DNA from: CAG-611 sp964487215
GTDB taxonomy: Bacteria; Bacillota_I; Bacilli_A; RF39; UBA660
Length of the DNA stretch: 15,949 nucleotides
Assembly: GCA_964487215.1 (NCBI GenBank)
Contig: CAZAPU010000016.1
Location: 1 to 15,949 of the forward strand
Direction of reading: 5' to 3'
Shown here in pieces: positions 1 through 6,675 of this stretch. A model generated the notes under the pieces. The model was not told where the DNA came from and did no database searches. It saw only the letters and a list, made by a program, of their open reading frames with translations. Within the stretch, counting starts at the first letter, position 1, and every line of letters begins with the position of its first letter. The translations under genes and the position numbers were made by a program.

Positions 1-594
1 TACAACTTTTATCTTGAACTTAAATTGTTCACTTGTTGTTGAATTACTATTTCCATCTACTGTTGTTGGTAAGTTATAATCTTCACTTACCCATGCTTTT
101 ATTGTATATGCTTGACTTCCACTTGTTGTAAATGTATCTGTATACATTACATGACTATTCATGTGATTTGCTATATGATACTCTTCTAATGATTCTACTG
201 TTTTTCCTTCTCCATTTGTAAATGTACTTACTACTGTATCTCCTTTTAATAGATATACTTTTACGAACTCTTCCGTTAATGTTGTTCCTTCTACGATTGA
301 ATCTAATCCTATTGCATAATTTATATTTGCATTTCCTCTTATTGTCCCTGATACTGTGAAGTTCATTACACTTTCTGTATTTCCTATTCCTAGTTCATCA
401 CTCATTGGATATTGATTTGTTAATTCTATTACACTACTTTCTTCATAACTTACTGATATTTGTCCTGTTGTTATTACATTTTCTTTACTTCCTGTTCCTG
501 TAAATGTATATAGTGCAAATGATATTCCTGTTACCATTACTATCATTACTAATACTCCTACGATTGTTAATATTGTCGTCTTTTTATTTTCCAT
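1..594 (-). CDS. TasA/camelysin-like secreted surface protein (3' end beyond window)
   Basis: Open from ATG at 594 to the left edge, giving 198 N-terminal residues; the C-terminus is outside the window. Residues 1-5 are charged, 8-28 form a hydrophobic core, followed by an FALYTFTG junction and then a polar, Thr/Ser/Val-rich beta-type region (GSKENVITTG at about 35-44, LTNQYPMSDE at 58-67, AYTIKAWV at 162-169). This layout resembles SipW-dependent TasA/camelysin-type fibre or surface proteins, which a dedicated signal peptidase releases and which assemble outside the cell. The family assignment rests on the signal region and general pattern. An AGGAG lies 10 bases before the ATG and a strong promoter lies upstream. 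Codon choice is skewed: 27 of 29 threonines are ACA, and valine is almost always GTA and glycine mostly GGA, unlike the mixed usage in fmt. Whether a sortase motif ends the protein cannot be seen. Confidence 0.6.
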   Translation of the reverse strand, partial: MENKKTTILTIVGVLVMIVMVTGISFALYTFTGTGSKENVITTGQISVSYEESSVIELTNQYPMSDELGIGNTESVMNFTVSGTIRGNANINYAIGLDSIVEGTTLTEEFVKVYLLKGDTVVSTFTNGEGKTVESLEEYHIANHMNSHVMYTDTFTTSGSQAYTIKAWVSEDYNLPTTVDGNSNSTTSEQFKFKIKVV

Positions 595-623
595 AGTAAA
601 CACACTCCTATTTTTATAACTTA

Positions 624-652
624 ATTATAAATTACTTTTTATTCTTTTACAA
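624..652 (-). promoter_or_regulatory. Sigma-A type promoter for the TasA-like gene
   Basis: On the minus strand, TTGTAA (647-652) and a perfect TATAAT (624-629) are separated by exactly 17 bases. The predicted start is near 617, giving a leader of about 22 bases that contains the AGGAG at 605-609. The -35 box begins directly after the T-run of the fmt terminator. Confidence 0.7.
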
Positions 653-654
653 TG

Positions 655-676
655 AAAAAAAGCACTTTTGTGCTTT
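655..676 (-). terminator. Intrinsic terminator of fmt
   Basis: A 7-bp stem (659-665 with 670-676, AAAGCAC/GTGCTTT) with a 4-base loop abuts the fmt stop codon. On the minus strand it is followed by a T-run. Confidence 0.8.
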
Positions 677-1609
677 CTATTTAAATATTTTACCTAATAA
701 ATTATTTTTATTTATTCTATTTAAGTAATCACAAGCATTAATAATACTTTTACCTGGTATTTGAAGTTTTTTAATAATTATTTCTCCATCTTTTGTGCTA
801 ACTCCTATACCATTTTTATATATTTCTATTATTTTACCAGGAATTTTATCTTTATTTTGTCCTATTTCTACAGAATAAATTTTTATTCTTTCATCATCTA
901 ATATAGCATAAGTTGCGGGCTCAGGATAAAGTCCTCTTACTTGATTATATATTTCTTTTGTTAATTTATTAAAATCTAATTTTTCATCTTCTTTTTTTAT
1001 TATTGGTGCAAAAGTAACTTCTTCTTCATCTTGTTTAATATATTTACAAGTTTCATTAAAAACGGTTGGCAATGTTTCAATTAAAAGCTCTGCTCCAAGT
1101 TTTTTTAATTTATTTGATAAAGTTTCTAAATTATCATTTTCTTCAATTATAATAGATTTACTTGTAATAATATCTCCACTATCCATACCTTTATCAGTTC
1201 TCATAATAGTTATTCCTGTTTCTTCATATCCTTCCATAATAGCTCTAGATATTGGGGCACCACCTCTTAGTTTTGGTAATATAGAAGCATGAACATTAAT
1301 AGTTTTATATTTTGGAGCTTCTAATAATACTTCTGGAATAATTTGTCCATAAGCACAAGTAACTATCATATCTGGATTCATATCAATTATATTTTGATAA
1401 TCTTCTTTAATTTTTTCTGGTTGAAAAACTTTTATATTATTTTTTATTGCTAATTGTTTTACAGGTGATTCTGTTAATATTTTTTTTCTTCCTACAAAAC
1501 TATCTGGTTGTGTCACTACGGCAATAACTGTACAATTTTCTATTAATTTTTCTAATACTGGAATAGAAAATTCAGGAGTACCCATAAATACTATTCTTTT
1601 ATCTTTCAT
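677..1609 (-). CDS. fmt: Methionyl-tRNA formyltransferase
   Basis: Transfers a formyl group from 10-formyl-tetrahydrofolate to methionyl-tRNA(fMet), making the cytosolic initiator tRNA. The protein is 310 residues, normal for the family. An N-terminal formyltransferase fold opens with the FMGTPEF motif (8-14). The catalytic triad fits Asn105 and His107 (INVHAS, followed by LPKLRGGAPI at 111-120) and Asp143 (GMDSGDI), one residue offset from E. coli N106/H108/D144 as I recall it. The C-terminal tRNA-binding OB domain is represented by VRGLYPEPATYA (224-235) and the IPGK-type motifs. The GGAGG before the start overlaps the stop codon of the upstream gene, so the two are probably translationally coupled. 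The usual partners def and priA are not adjacent. Confidence 0.97.
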   Translation of the reverse strand: MKDKRIVFMGTPEFSIPVLEKLIENCTVIAVVTQPDSFVGRKKILTESPVKQLAIKNNIKVFQPEKIKEDYQNIIDMNPDMIVTCAYGQIIPEVLLEAPKYKTINVHASILPKLRGGAPISRAIMEGYEETGITIMRTDKGMDSGDIITSKSIIIEENDNLETLSNKLKKLGAELLIETLPTVFNETCKYIKQDEEEVTFAPIIKKEDEKLDFNKLTKEIYNQVRGLYPEPATYAILDDERIKIYSVEIGQNKDKIPGKIIEIYKNGIGVSTKDGEIIIKKLQIPGKSIINACDYLNRINKNNLLGKIFK

Positions 1610-1618
1610 ATTTGCCTC

Positions 1619-2254
1619 CTATAAAGTTTTAGGTTTTTTTAAATTACTAATTGTTGGCAATGATTTTTTTGTAATTTCATTATTTTGATTAAGATCAGGA
1701 ATTAATTCAAAAGCATATTCGCCATAAATTTGTAAACCATTTTCTCTAATATTTTGTCTTTTTAAATAAGTTTTTGATTCATGTTCTACTATAGAAAAAT
1801 CTTTTATATTTTTGTCTTCATAATTTTTATATATATAAATATAAAAACTCATTAAATTAATATCCTGTTTTTCTTTATCTTCCATAAATCTTTGTCTTAT
1901 TTGTTCTAATCTGACATCACTTATCTCTTTTTGCATTTCACTAATTCTTTTTTGAAGATTTCCTAAAGTATCAATATTGTTATTATCTAATATCATTTTT
2001 TTTAATTCCATTAAATTATTCATTCTATTTTGATCATTTAATACAATTTTATCATCAAAATCAATAGAAAATATGTCTTGATTATTATCAAAAAAACTAT
2101 TTAAATCATCCGTTTCTAATGCCACAATATTATTATTTGTTAAAAAATCAATAAACATATTTATATCTTCCATATAAACATCTTTTCTCTCTTGATAACA
2201 ATATTTTAAAAAGCTTGCTACAATAAAATTTAAATCTTTAATATTTGTTTTCAT
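1619..2254 (-). CDS. Hypothetical protein with central coiled coil, upstream of fmt
   Basis: 211 residues; I do not recognise the family. No signal peptide or membrane segment is visible, so it is probably cytosolic. Residues about 1-70 are mixed and acidic (ALETDDLNSFFDNN). Residues about 75-130 form a charged helical stretch with heptad-like spacing (LQKRISEMQKEISD at 100-113) that looks like a coiled coil. The rest is a lysine-rich tail ending KKPKTL. The ATG at 2254 is supported by a GGAGG at 2261-2265, 6 bases away. It is separated from fmt by only 9 bases and its stop codon lies inside the fmt ribosome binding site, so it shares an mRNA with fmt. A role in translation is possible from position only. 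Confidence 0.75.
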   Translation of the reverse strand: MKTNIKDLNFIVASFLKYCYQERKDVYMEDINMFIDFLTNNNIVALETDDLNSFFDNNQDIFSIDFDDKIVLNDQNRMNNLMELKKMILDNNNIDTLGNLQKRISEMQKEISDVRLEQIRQRFMEDKEKQDINLMSFYIYIYKNYEDKNIKDFSIVEHESKTYLKRQNIRENGLQIYGEYAFELIPDLNQNNEITKKSLPTISNLKKPKTL

Positions 2255-2271
2255 TTACTTCCTCCAATTAC

Positions 2272-2300
2272 ATTATAATAAAAAAAAGTTATTTTTTAAA
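2272..2300 (-). promoter_or_regulatory. Possible promoter of the hypothetical-fmt operon
   Basis: On the minus strand there is a perfect TATAAT (2272-2277) about 18 bases before the ATG at 2254, with a weak TTTAAA at 17-base spacing (2295-2300). The -35 falls inside the preceding terminator hairpin. The resulting leader would be very short, about 10 bases, so the -10 could be coincidental in this AT-rich DNA. Confidence 0.35.
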
Positions 2301-2310
2301 TAGCTTTTTT
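2282..2310 (-). terminator. Intrinsic terminator of the gpr-spoIIP-yqxA-like operon
   Basis: A 13-bp stem (2282-2294 with 2298-2310) containing one G-U pair and a 3-base loop. It starts 2 bases after the stop codon of the yqxA-like gene and ends in a T-run on the minus strand. A-tracts on both sides also make it usable from the plus strand. Confidence 0.75.
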
Positions 2311-2311
2311 A

Positions 2312-2632
2312 TTATTCTATCGCATCAGCTGTTTTTTTAAAAATATATTTTATGGTATTATCTATAGTTTTCTCTAATTTTAATGACATTTTATAAATAT
2401 TATTAGATAAATCAGATGAATAATTCATTTTAGTATCCATTACATATTCAGTTATATCTACATTCTTTCCTTCTTGAATATCTTTTTCAAATTCCTTTAT
2501 TTGTTCTTCAGTTAATATTTTTGCTTTTGTTGTTTTTGTTTCATAATAACCATTTGATTCTGCAAATAATAGTACTAAAAAAGTAAATAATAGAATTAAA
2601 AAAATTACTTTTATTATTATTTCTTTTTTCAT
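2312..2632 (-). CDS. YqxA-like (DUF3679-type) small membrane protein
   Basis: 106 residues with one N-terminal membrane segment (about 6-24) after a Met-Lys-Lys start, then a hydrophilic part rich in Lys, Glu and Thr, ending in an amphipathic helical tail (IKYIFKKTADAIE). Sequence similarity alone would not identify it. Position does: it directly follows spoIIP, overlapping it by 4 bases (ATGA), in the place occupied by yqxA in Bacillus gpr-spoIIP-yqxA clusters, and its length and single-helix layout match that family (about 110 residues). It lacks a good Shine-Dalgarno, so translation probably depends on coupling to spoIIP. Function is unknown; a sporulation-linked membrane role is inferred. 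It ends at a terminator. Confidence 0.55.
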   Translation of the reverse strand: MKKEIIIKVIFLILLFTFLVLLFAESNGYYETKTTKAKILTEEQIKEFEKDIQEGKNVDITEYVMDTKMNYSSDLSNNIYKMSLKLEKTIDNTIKYIFKKTADAIE

Positions 2633-3501
2633 AATATACCACTGCTTATATAAGATAATGATTCTGCAAAAATTACTAATGAATTATATACTTCATCTAT
2701 TGAATTATCATTACCACCAACTTCTATTAAAAAAGCATTATTATCTATATCTTGATTAAAATCATCATCTTCTCTAATATGAGTACTTCTTAAAATACCA
2801 GGATATTTTTCTTCAATATATGATTCTATTCTTTTAACTAATTCATAATTATAATTACTATTTTCATGTTCCATACCTACTACAAACATTAATTTTGCAT
2901 AATTTATATTGTTTATTTCTATTGTAGATGCTTCTCTACTAACACCATCTCTATGTAAATCTATAAAGTACTGTATAGAAGGATATTTTTCTTTAGCTTC
3001 CATAGCAAATTGTCTTGAATATCTATAACTATATGGATAATCTAAATTATTATTTTTTGCTTCACTAGTTGGACTTCTTTCTTCTACTATTGAAAAAATA
3101 TTATACTTTTTCAACTGTTCTTGCAAAATATAACTTGCTGTTTTTACATTTGGTTCTATATTATAATTTTCTAATCCATTCATATTATATTCTTCTTGAT
3201 CATGAGTATTATAAATATAAATTAAAGGAGTTCTTTCTTTTTCTACTGCTGATGCAATTACATTGTTTTCAAATATATAATCATCATTTCTTGGGTTTAA
3301 TAAACTAACTATATTATTTTCATCTTTACTAATAAAAATATTTTGTATTTCTTTTAATATTAAATTATTCTTATTACTATTAGATATTTCATTAAATATT
3401 ATTTTATTAAAAATAGAATTGTCTTTTATAACAATTGTTTCTATGTAATAAAATCCTAAAATTATAATAGTAAATATAATTATTTTATTTATCTTTTTCA
3501 T
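2629..3501 (-). CDS. spoIIP: Stage II sporulation protein P, peptidoglycan hydrolase
   Basis: SpoIIP is the amidase/endopeptidase that, with SpoIID and SpoIIM, digests septal peptidoglycan so that the mother cell can engulf the forespore. The protein is 290 residues, shorter than the roughly 400 of B. subtilis, mainly because the N-terminal linker is short. It has a membrane anchor at about 6-24, a linker, and the amidase-type catalytic domain from about residue 90. Family motifs are visible: IYNTHDQEEY (95-105; His100, Glu104), FIDLHRDG (179-186; His183) and LIEVGGNDN (258-266; Glu260). These His/Glu residues fit the zinc site. AGGAG lies 5 bases before the ATG. It follows gpr after 70 bases and overlaps the next gene by ATGA. 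Confidence 0.93.
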   Translation of the reverse strand: MKKINKIIIFTIIILGFYYIETIVIKDNSIFNKIIFNEISNSNKNNLILKEIQNIFISKDENNIVSLLNPRNDDYIFENNVIASAVEKERTPLIYIYNTHDQEEYNMNGLENYNIEPNVKTASYILQEQLKKYNIFSIVEERSPTSEAKNNNLDYPYSYRYSRQFAMEAKEKYPSIQYFIDLHRDGVSREASTIEINNINYAKLMFVVGMEHENSNYNYELVKRIESYIEEKYPGILRSTHIREDDDFNQDIDNNAFLIEVGGNDNSIDEVYNSLVIFAESLSYISSGIL

Positions 3502-3571
3502 ATAATCTCCTACATAAATATATGAAAATTATATGATTTAAAAACAAGATATTTTGTCGCTTTTACTTATC

Positions 3572-4606
3572 TTATATTTTTTTTGTATGAATAGTTCTAT
3601 TTATTCCATTTGAAATTAATTCACTAAGTTTATTTATTAAAAAATCTACTTCTTTAGGTGTTACCATAAGGTTATATCCAATTGGTGTTAAAACATCAAA
3701 TATTAATGATTTTTTTTCTAACTGGGAAAGAGTACCAAGTTTTCCTAAAAAATAATTTTTTTCTTCTTCTTTTAAAAACAAATTTTTTTCTTTTAAATAA
3801 TTTTGAGAAAGAAAAGGAATTAATTTGTTTTTTTTATTATTTTTATGTTTTATGTTATAACTAAAATGTTTTTCAATAAAATTAATTGTATCACTTACAA
3901 TTGTTACTGCATCCACAACCATTGGTACACCTATAGCAATTACAGGAATACCAAATATATCTTTTGATATTTCTTTTCGTGCATTACCGATACCTGATCC
4001 AGGATTTATACCCGCATTAGTTATTTGTATCGTTTTACATACTCTATCAATTGAATCACTTGCTAAAGCATCCACTATTATCAAAAAATCTGGTTTTGAG
4101 TATGTTAAAATTCCTTTTATTATATCACTTGTTTCTATTCCTGTTGTTCCCATAACTCCAGGTGAAAAAGAGGAACTAATTCTATAACCTTCTTCAAGAT
4201 AACCAATTAATTCATAAATATGCTTAGTTACAATAATTTTTTCACTAACTTTTGGTCCTAAAGAATCTGGAGTAGATTTATCATTTCCTAAACCAATTAT
4301 CATGCATGATTGATCTTTATTGATCTTTTCTAATTTTAAAATTTTTTTTAATTCTAAATTAAATATTTCTTCTACTGCACCAAAATTATCTTTATCAGTA
4401 ACATCATCAAAATATATTGTAGTATACATACCACTCTTTTTATTAATTAATCTTTCCTGTTCTTTTAAAATATTGATATTACTTACTTTAATATTGTTTT
4501 TTTCATAATACTTTTTATCAATAACATTATCTTTATCAATAGTATTAACAATATCTTCTACTAAATCTGTTCTTATTTTAAACAGAGATAAATTTTTTTC
4601 TTCCAT
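3572..4606 (-). CDS. gpr: Germination protease (GPR, peptidase A25)
   Basis: GPR is made as a zymogen in the forespore and on germination cleaves the small acid-soluble proteins that protect spore DNA. At 344 residues it is near the family length. A short N-terminal propeptide precedes the conserved FKIRTDL (9-15). The catalytic aspartates are likely Asp114 (STPDSLGPK) and Asp179 (IIVDALA), whose 65-residue separation matches Bacillus GPR. Other signatures are SPGVMGTTGIETSDIIKG (148-165), GINPGSGIGN (199-208), IPVIAIGVP (220-228) and YNLMVTPKEVD (311-321). The ATG at 4606 has a modest GGTGAT site. It is divergent from rpsT and followed by spoIIP, as in Bacillus. No convincing sigma-F/G promoter was identified upstream. 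Confidence 0.97.
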   Translation of the reverse strand: MEEKNLSLFKIRTDLVEDIVNTIDKDNVIDKKYYEKNNIKVSNINILKEQERLINKKSGMYTTIYFDDVTDKDNFGAVEEIFNLELKKILKLEKINKDQSCMIIGLGNDKSTPDSLGPKVSEKIIVTKHIYELIGYLEEGYRISSSFSPGVMGTTGIETSDIIKGILTYSKPDFLIIVDALASDSIDRVCKTIQITNAGINPGSGIGNARKEISKDIFGIPVIAIGVPMVVDAVTIVSDTINFIEKHFSYNIKHKNNKKNKLIPFLSQNYLKEKNLFLKEEEKNYFLGKLGTLSQLEKKSLIFDVLTPIGYNLMVTPKEVDFLINKLSELISNGINRTIHTKKI

Positions 4607-4664
4607 ATAATCACCATTATTATTGTAAGTAATTTAAGAAATTTAATGTAAAAAGAAAAAATTA

Positions 4665-4693
4665 TTGCTTTTTTTCATATTATTTGTTAAAAT
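4665..4693 (+). promoter_or_regulatory. Promoter of rpsT
   Basis: TTGCTT (4665-4670) and TAAAAT (4688-4693) with 17-base spacing. The predicted start is near 4700, a short leader before the GAGGTGA ribosome binding site at 4711-4717. The same 116-base region also has to hold the divergent gpr promoter. Confidence 0.6.
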
Positions 4694-4722
4694 TATTCTT
4701 GATTAAAAGTGAGGTGAAATTT

Positions 4723-4986
4723 ATGCCAAATATAAAAAGTGCTAAAAAAAGAGTAAAAACTGATGCTAAAAAGAAAATTCAAAATAAAGAAAACATTTCT
4801 GGAATGAGAACAGCAGTAAAAAAAGCAAAAACTGAAATTAAAAACGGAAACAAAGAAAATTTAGTTGATAAAATAAAAGAAGCTAATAAAAAAATTGACA
4901 AAGCTTTAAAAGCTGGTTTAATTAAGAAAAATAAAGCTGCTAGAGATAAATCAAAATTAATGAAAGCTGCAAATAAAATAAAGTAA
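4723..4986 (+). CDS. rpsT: 30S ribosomal protein S20
   Basis: Small basic protein of the 30S subunit that binds 16S rRNA early in assembly. It has 87 residues from the ATG at 4723, normal for S20; the frame is also open to an upstream ATG at 4684, but that start lies across the -10 region and has no ribosome binding site, while GAGGTGA sits 5 bases before 4723. Hallmarks are the N-terminal MPNIKSAKKRVKT, the GMRTAVKKA segment (about 27-35) and the C-terminal GLIKKNKAARDKSKL (about 66-80). It diverges from gpr, as in the Bacillus neighbourhood. Its stop codon lies inside its terminator hairpin. Confidence 0.96.
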   Translation: MPNIKSAKKRVKTDAKKKIQNKENISGMRTAVKKAKTEIKNGNKENLVDKIKEANKKIDKALKAGLIKKNKAARDKSKLMKAANKIK

Positions 4987-5004
4987 TTGTACTTTATTTT
5001 TTTT
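4977..5004 (+). terminator. Intrinsic terminator of rpsT
   Basis: A 9-bp perfect stem (4977-4985 with 4990-4998) with loop ATTG, followed by six T (4999-5004). The stem contains the rpsT stop codon (4984-4986). Confidence 0.85.
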
Positions 5005-5033
5005 ATATGATAAAATAAATATGGTGAGAATAA

Positions 5034-5924
5034 ATGAAACTTGGAACAAAAATTTTAATTATTATTAGTTCTACAATTATATTACTTTTAGGATTAGTTT
5101 TTATCTTTTTTAAGGATGATATTACAACTTATTTTAAAGAAAAAGAAGGAATTGTCATTAATAATAATCAATACTCAAAAACAACTAATTACAATTATGT
5201 AAAATTAACAAATGATTTTTTTGCAAAAGATTATAATCATCTGTTAAATATTATTTATACAATTATTAATAGTGGTAATGATGAATTTACTTTTTATTGT
5301 GATAACGAATATTATGAATGTTATAATGACTTTGATGATATTGCTAATGATCAAACCATTATTTCAAATATAAATAATTTTGTTCATCCTTTCAATTCAT
5401 TTCAAAAATTTATATCTTCTTATAGTAAAGGTAATGGAATAACTATATCTTTTGAAAAAACTTACACAGATGAAGAAATAGAAAATATTAATAATAAGGT
5501 TGATGAAATAATTAATAATAATTTAAATAGCTCTATGACTAATACTCAAAAAATTGAAACTATTCATGATTACCTCATTAATAATACAAAATATATAAAA
5601 GATGATAATGAAAAATATGATACTGCTACTAATTTATTATTTGATAATAAAGGTGTATGTAGTGCTTACACTGATACTATGTCTATATTTTTATCTAAAC
5701 TAGGACTTAATAATTATAAAATTGCTACTGATTCACATGTTTGGAATTTAGTATATATTAATGATACCTGGTTACACATTGATGTTACTTTTGATGATCC
5801 TGTTACTAATACAGGAGAACAAACTTTATTAAAAGAAATGCTATTTGTAGATACAAATAAATTACAAAGTTTAGATAATGAAAGTCATAATTTTGATAAA
5901 ACAATTTATAGTGAAGCAAATTAA
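5034..5924 (+). CDS. Membrane-anchored transglutaminase-like domain protein
   Basis: 296 residues. A single N-terminal hydrophobic helix (about 6-26) without a clear cleavage site suggests a signal anchor with the rest outside the membrane. Residues 27-170 are a polar, Asn/Asp-rich region I do not recognise. From about 170 to 260 there is a transglutaminase/protease-like core: KIETIHDYLINNTKY (173-187), then Cys209 in NKGVCSAYT, His235 in DSHVWNLV and Asp250 in WLHIDVTFDDP, the expected Cys-His-Asp triad. The reaction could be transfer, deamidation or proteolysis of surface or wall peptides. The start at 5034 has GGTGAG 6 bases upstream. It follows the rpsT terminator by about 30 bases and is convergent with miaA. 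Confidence 0.82.
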   Translation: MKLGTKILIIISSTIILLLGLVFIFFKDDITTYFKEKEGIVINNNQYSKTTNYNYVKLTNDFFAKDYNHLLNIIYTIINSGNDEFTFYCDNEYYECYNDFDDIANDQTIISNINNFVHPFNSFQKFISSYSKGNGITISFEKTYTDEEIENINNKVDEIINNNLNSSMTNTQKIETIHDYLINNTKYIKDDNEKYDTATNLLFDNKGVCSAYTDTMSIFLSKLGLNNYKIATDSHVWNLVYINDTWLHIDVTFDDPVTNTGEQTLLKEMLFVDTNKLQSLDNESHNFDKTIYSEAN

Positions 5925-5953
5925 AAAGAATAAAGATTAATCTTTATTCTTTT
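5924..5953. terminator. Shared bidirectional terminator, transglutaminase gene and miaA
   Basis: A 30-base perfect palindrome (15-base arms) rich in A on the left and T on the right. It begins at the last base of the plus-strand stop codon (5922-5924) and contains the miaA stop (5944-5946), so each gene ends within one shared hairpin. Confidence 0.8.
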
Positions 5954-6663
5954 ACTATATCTTTAATTATATTTTCAAAAGAAATATTATCTATATTATA
6001 CCAAGTAATATCATCCTTAAATTGATTATTAAAAAAAGTATATTGTCTTTTAGCATAATTTCTTGATACTTGTTTTATTTTATCAATCGCTTCTTCTAAA
6101 GTTACTTCATTATTAAAATATTTATATAATTCTTTATATCCAATAGCAGTATTAATAGCTCTAGTATTTATTTTTTTATCATATAAATCTTTTACTTCTT
6201 CTAATAAGCCACTTTTAATCATTAAATCTACTCTATTATTAATATTTTCATAAAGAATAGACCTATCTCTAGTAAGGCCAATTATTTTAGAAGGATAAAC
6301 TTTTTCATTACCTTTTTTTTCATCGTTATGAAAGTCATAATTATATAAAAGAGCTTTTAAATATAAACCTGTTCCACCTACTATTACAACAGGTTTATTT
6401 TCTTTCAATAATTTATTTATAAGTTCTCTACCCTCTTTTTGATAATCAAAAACAGAATAATCTTCATTAATACTTCTTATATTAAAAAGATGATGAACAA
6501 TTCCTTCTTTTTCTTCATCTGTAATCTTAGCTGTTCCAATATTTAATTCTTTATAAATCTGCATACTATCACAATTTATTATTTCTGCATTTAATTTCTT
6601 TGCAAGCATTATTGATAATTTAGTTTTACCTACTCCAGTAGGTCCTATTATTGCATATATCAT
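5944..6663 (-). CDS. miaA: tRNA dimethylallyltransferase, short form lacking most of the insertion domain
   Basis: MiaA adds a dimethylallyl group to N6 of A37 in tRNAs that read codons beginning with U. Core motifs are intact: P-loop GPTGVGKT (7-14), Asp32-Ser33 in CDSMQIYKELNIGTAK (31-46), GGTGLYLKALL (96-106), IIGLTRD (127-133), RVDLMIKSGLLEEVK (144-158), AIGYKELY (173-180) and SRNYAKRQYTFF (200-211). At 239 residues it is about 65-75 shorter than typical MiaA (about 300-315). The loss is internal: only about 16 residues join YDF (109-111) to IGL (128-130), where Bacillus MiaA, from memory, has about 80 including the DP..A..IHPN..RR..RALE segment. No frameshift is needed. GGAGG overlaps the stop of the upstream kinase-like gene. 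Confidence 0.92.
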   Translation of the reverse strand: MIYAIIGPTGVGKTKLSIMLAKKLNAEIINCDSMQIYKELNIGTAKITDEEKEGIVHHLFNIRSINEDYSVFDYQKEGRELINKLLKENKPVVIVGGTGLYLKALLYNYDFHNDEKKGNEKVYPSKIIGLTRDRSILYENINNRVDLMIKSGLLEEVKDLYDKKINTRAINTAIGYKELYKYFNNEVTLEEAIDKIKQVSRNYAKRQYTFFNNQFKDDITWYNIDNISFENIIKDIVKE

Positions 6664-6675
6664 AATATTTTCCTC

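Noticed and set aside
3069..3308. Plus-strand open frames opposite spoIIP, gpr, mutL, pilin and the 413-residue gene
   Set aside because: They are Phe/Leu/Ile-rich antisense shadows of well-supported genes, without ribosome binding sites or domain features.
4684..4722. Upstream in-frame ATG that would extend S20 to 100 residues
   Set aside because: It overlaps the -10 box and lacks a ribosome binding site; S20 families start at MPNIKSA, and GAGGTGA fits the ATG at 4723.
4607..4722. Possible sigma-F/G promoter for gpr
   Set aside because: CATTAAA-like and GCAATA-like stretches exist on the minus strand but the spacing (14 bases) is wrong for the forespore sigma factors.
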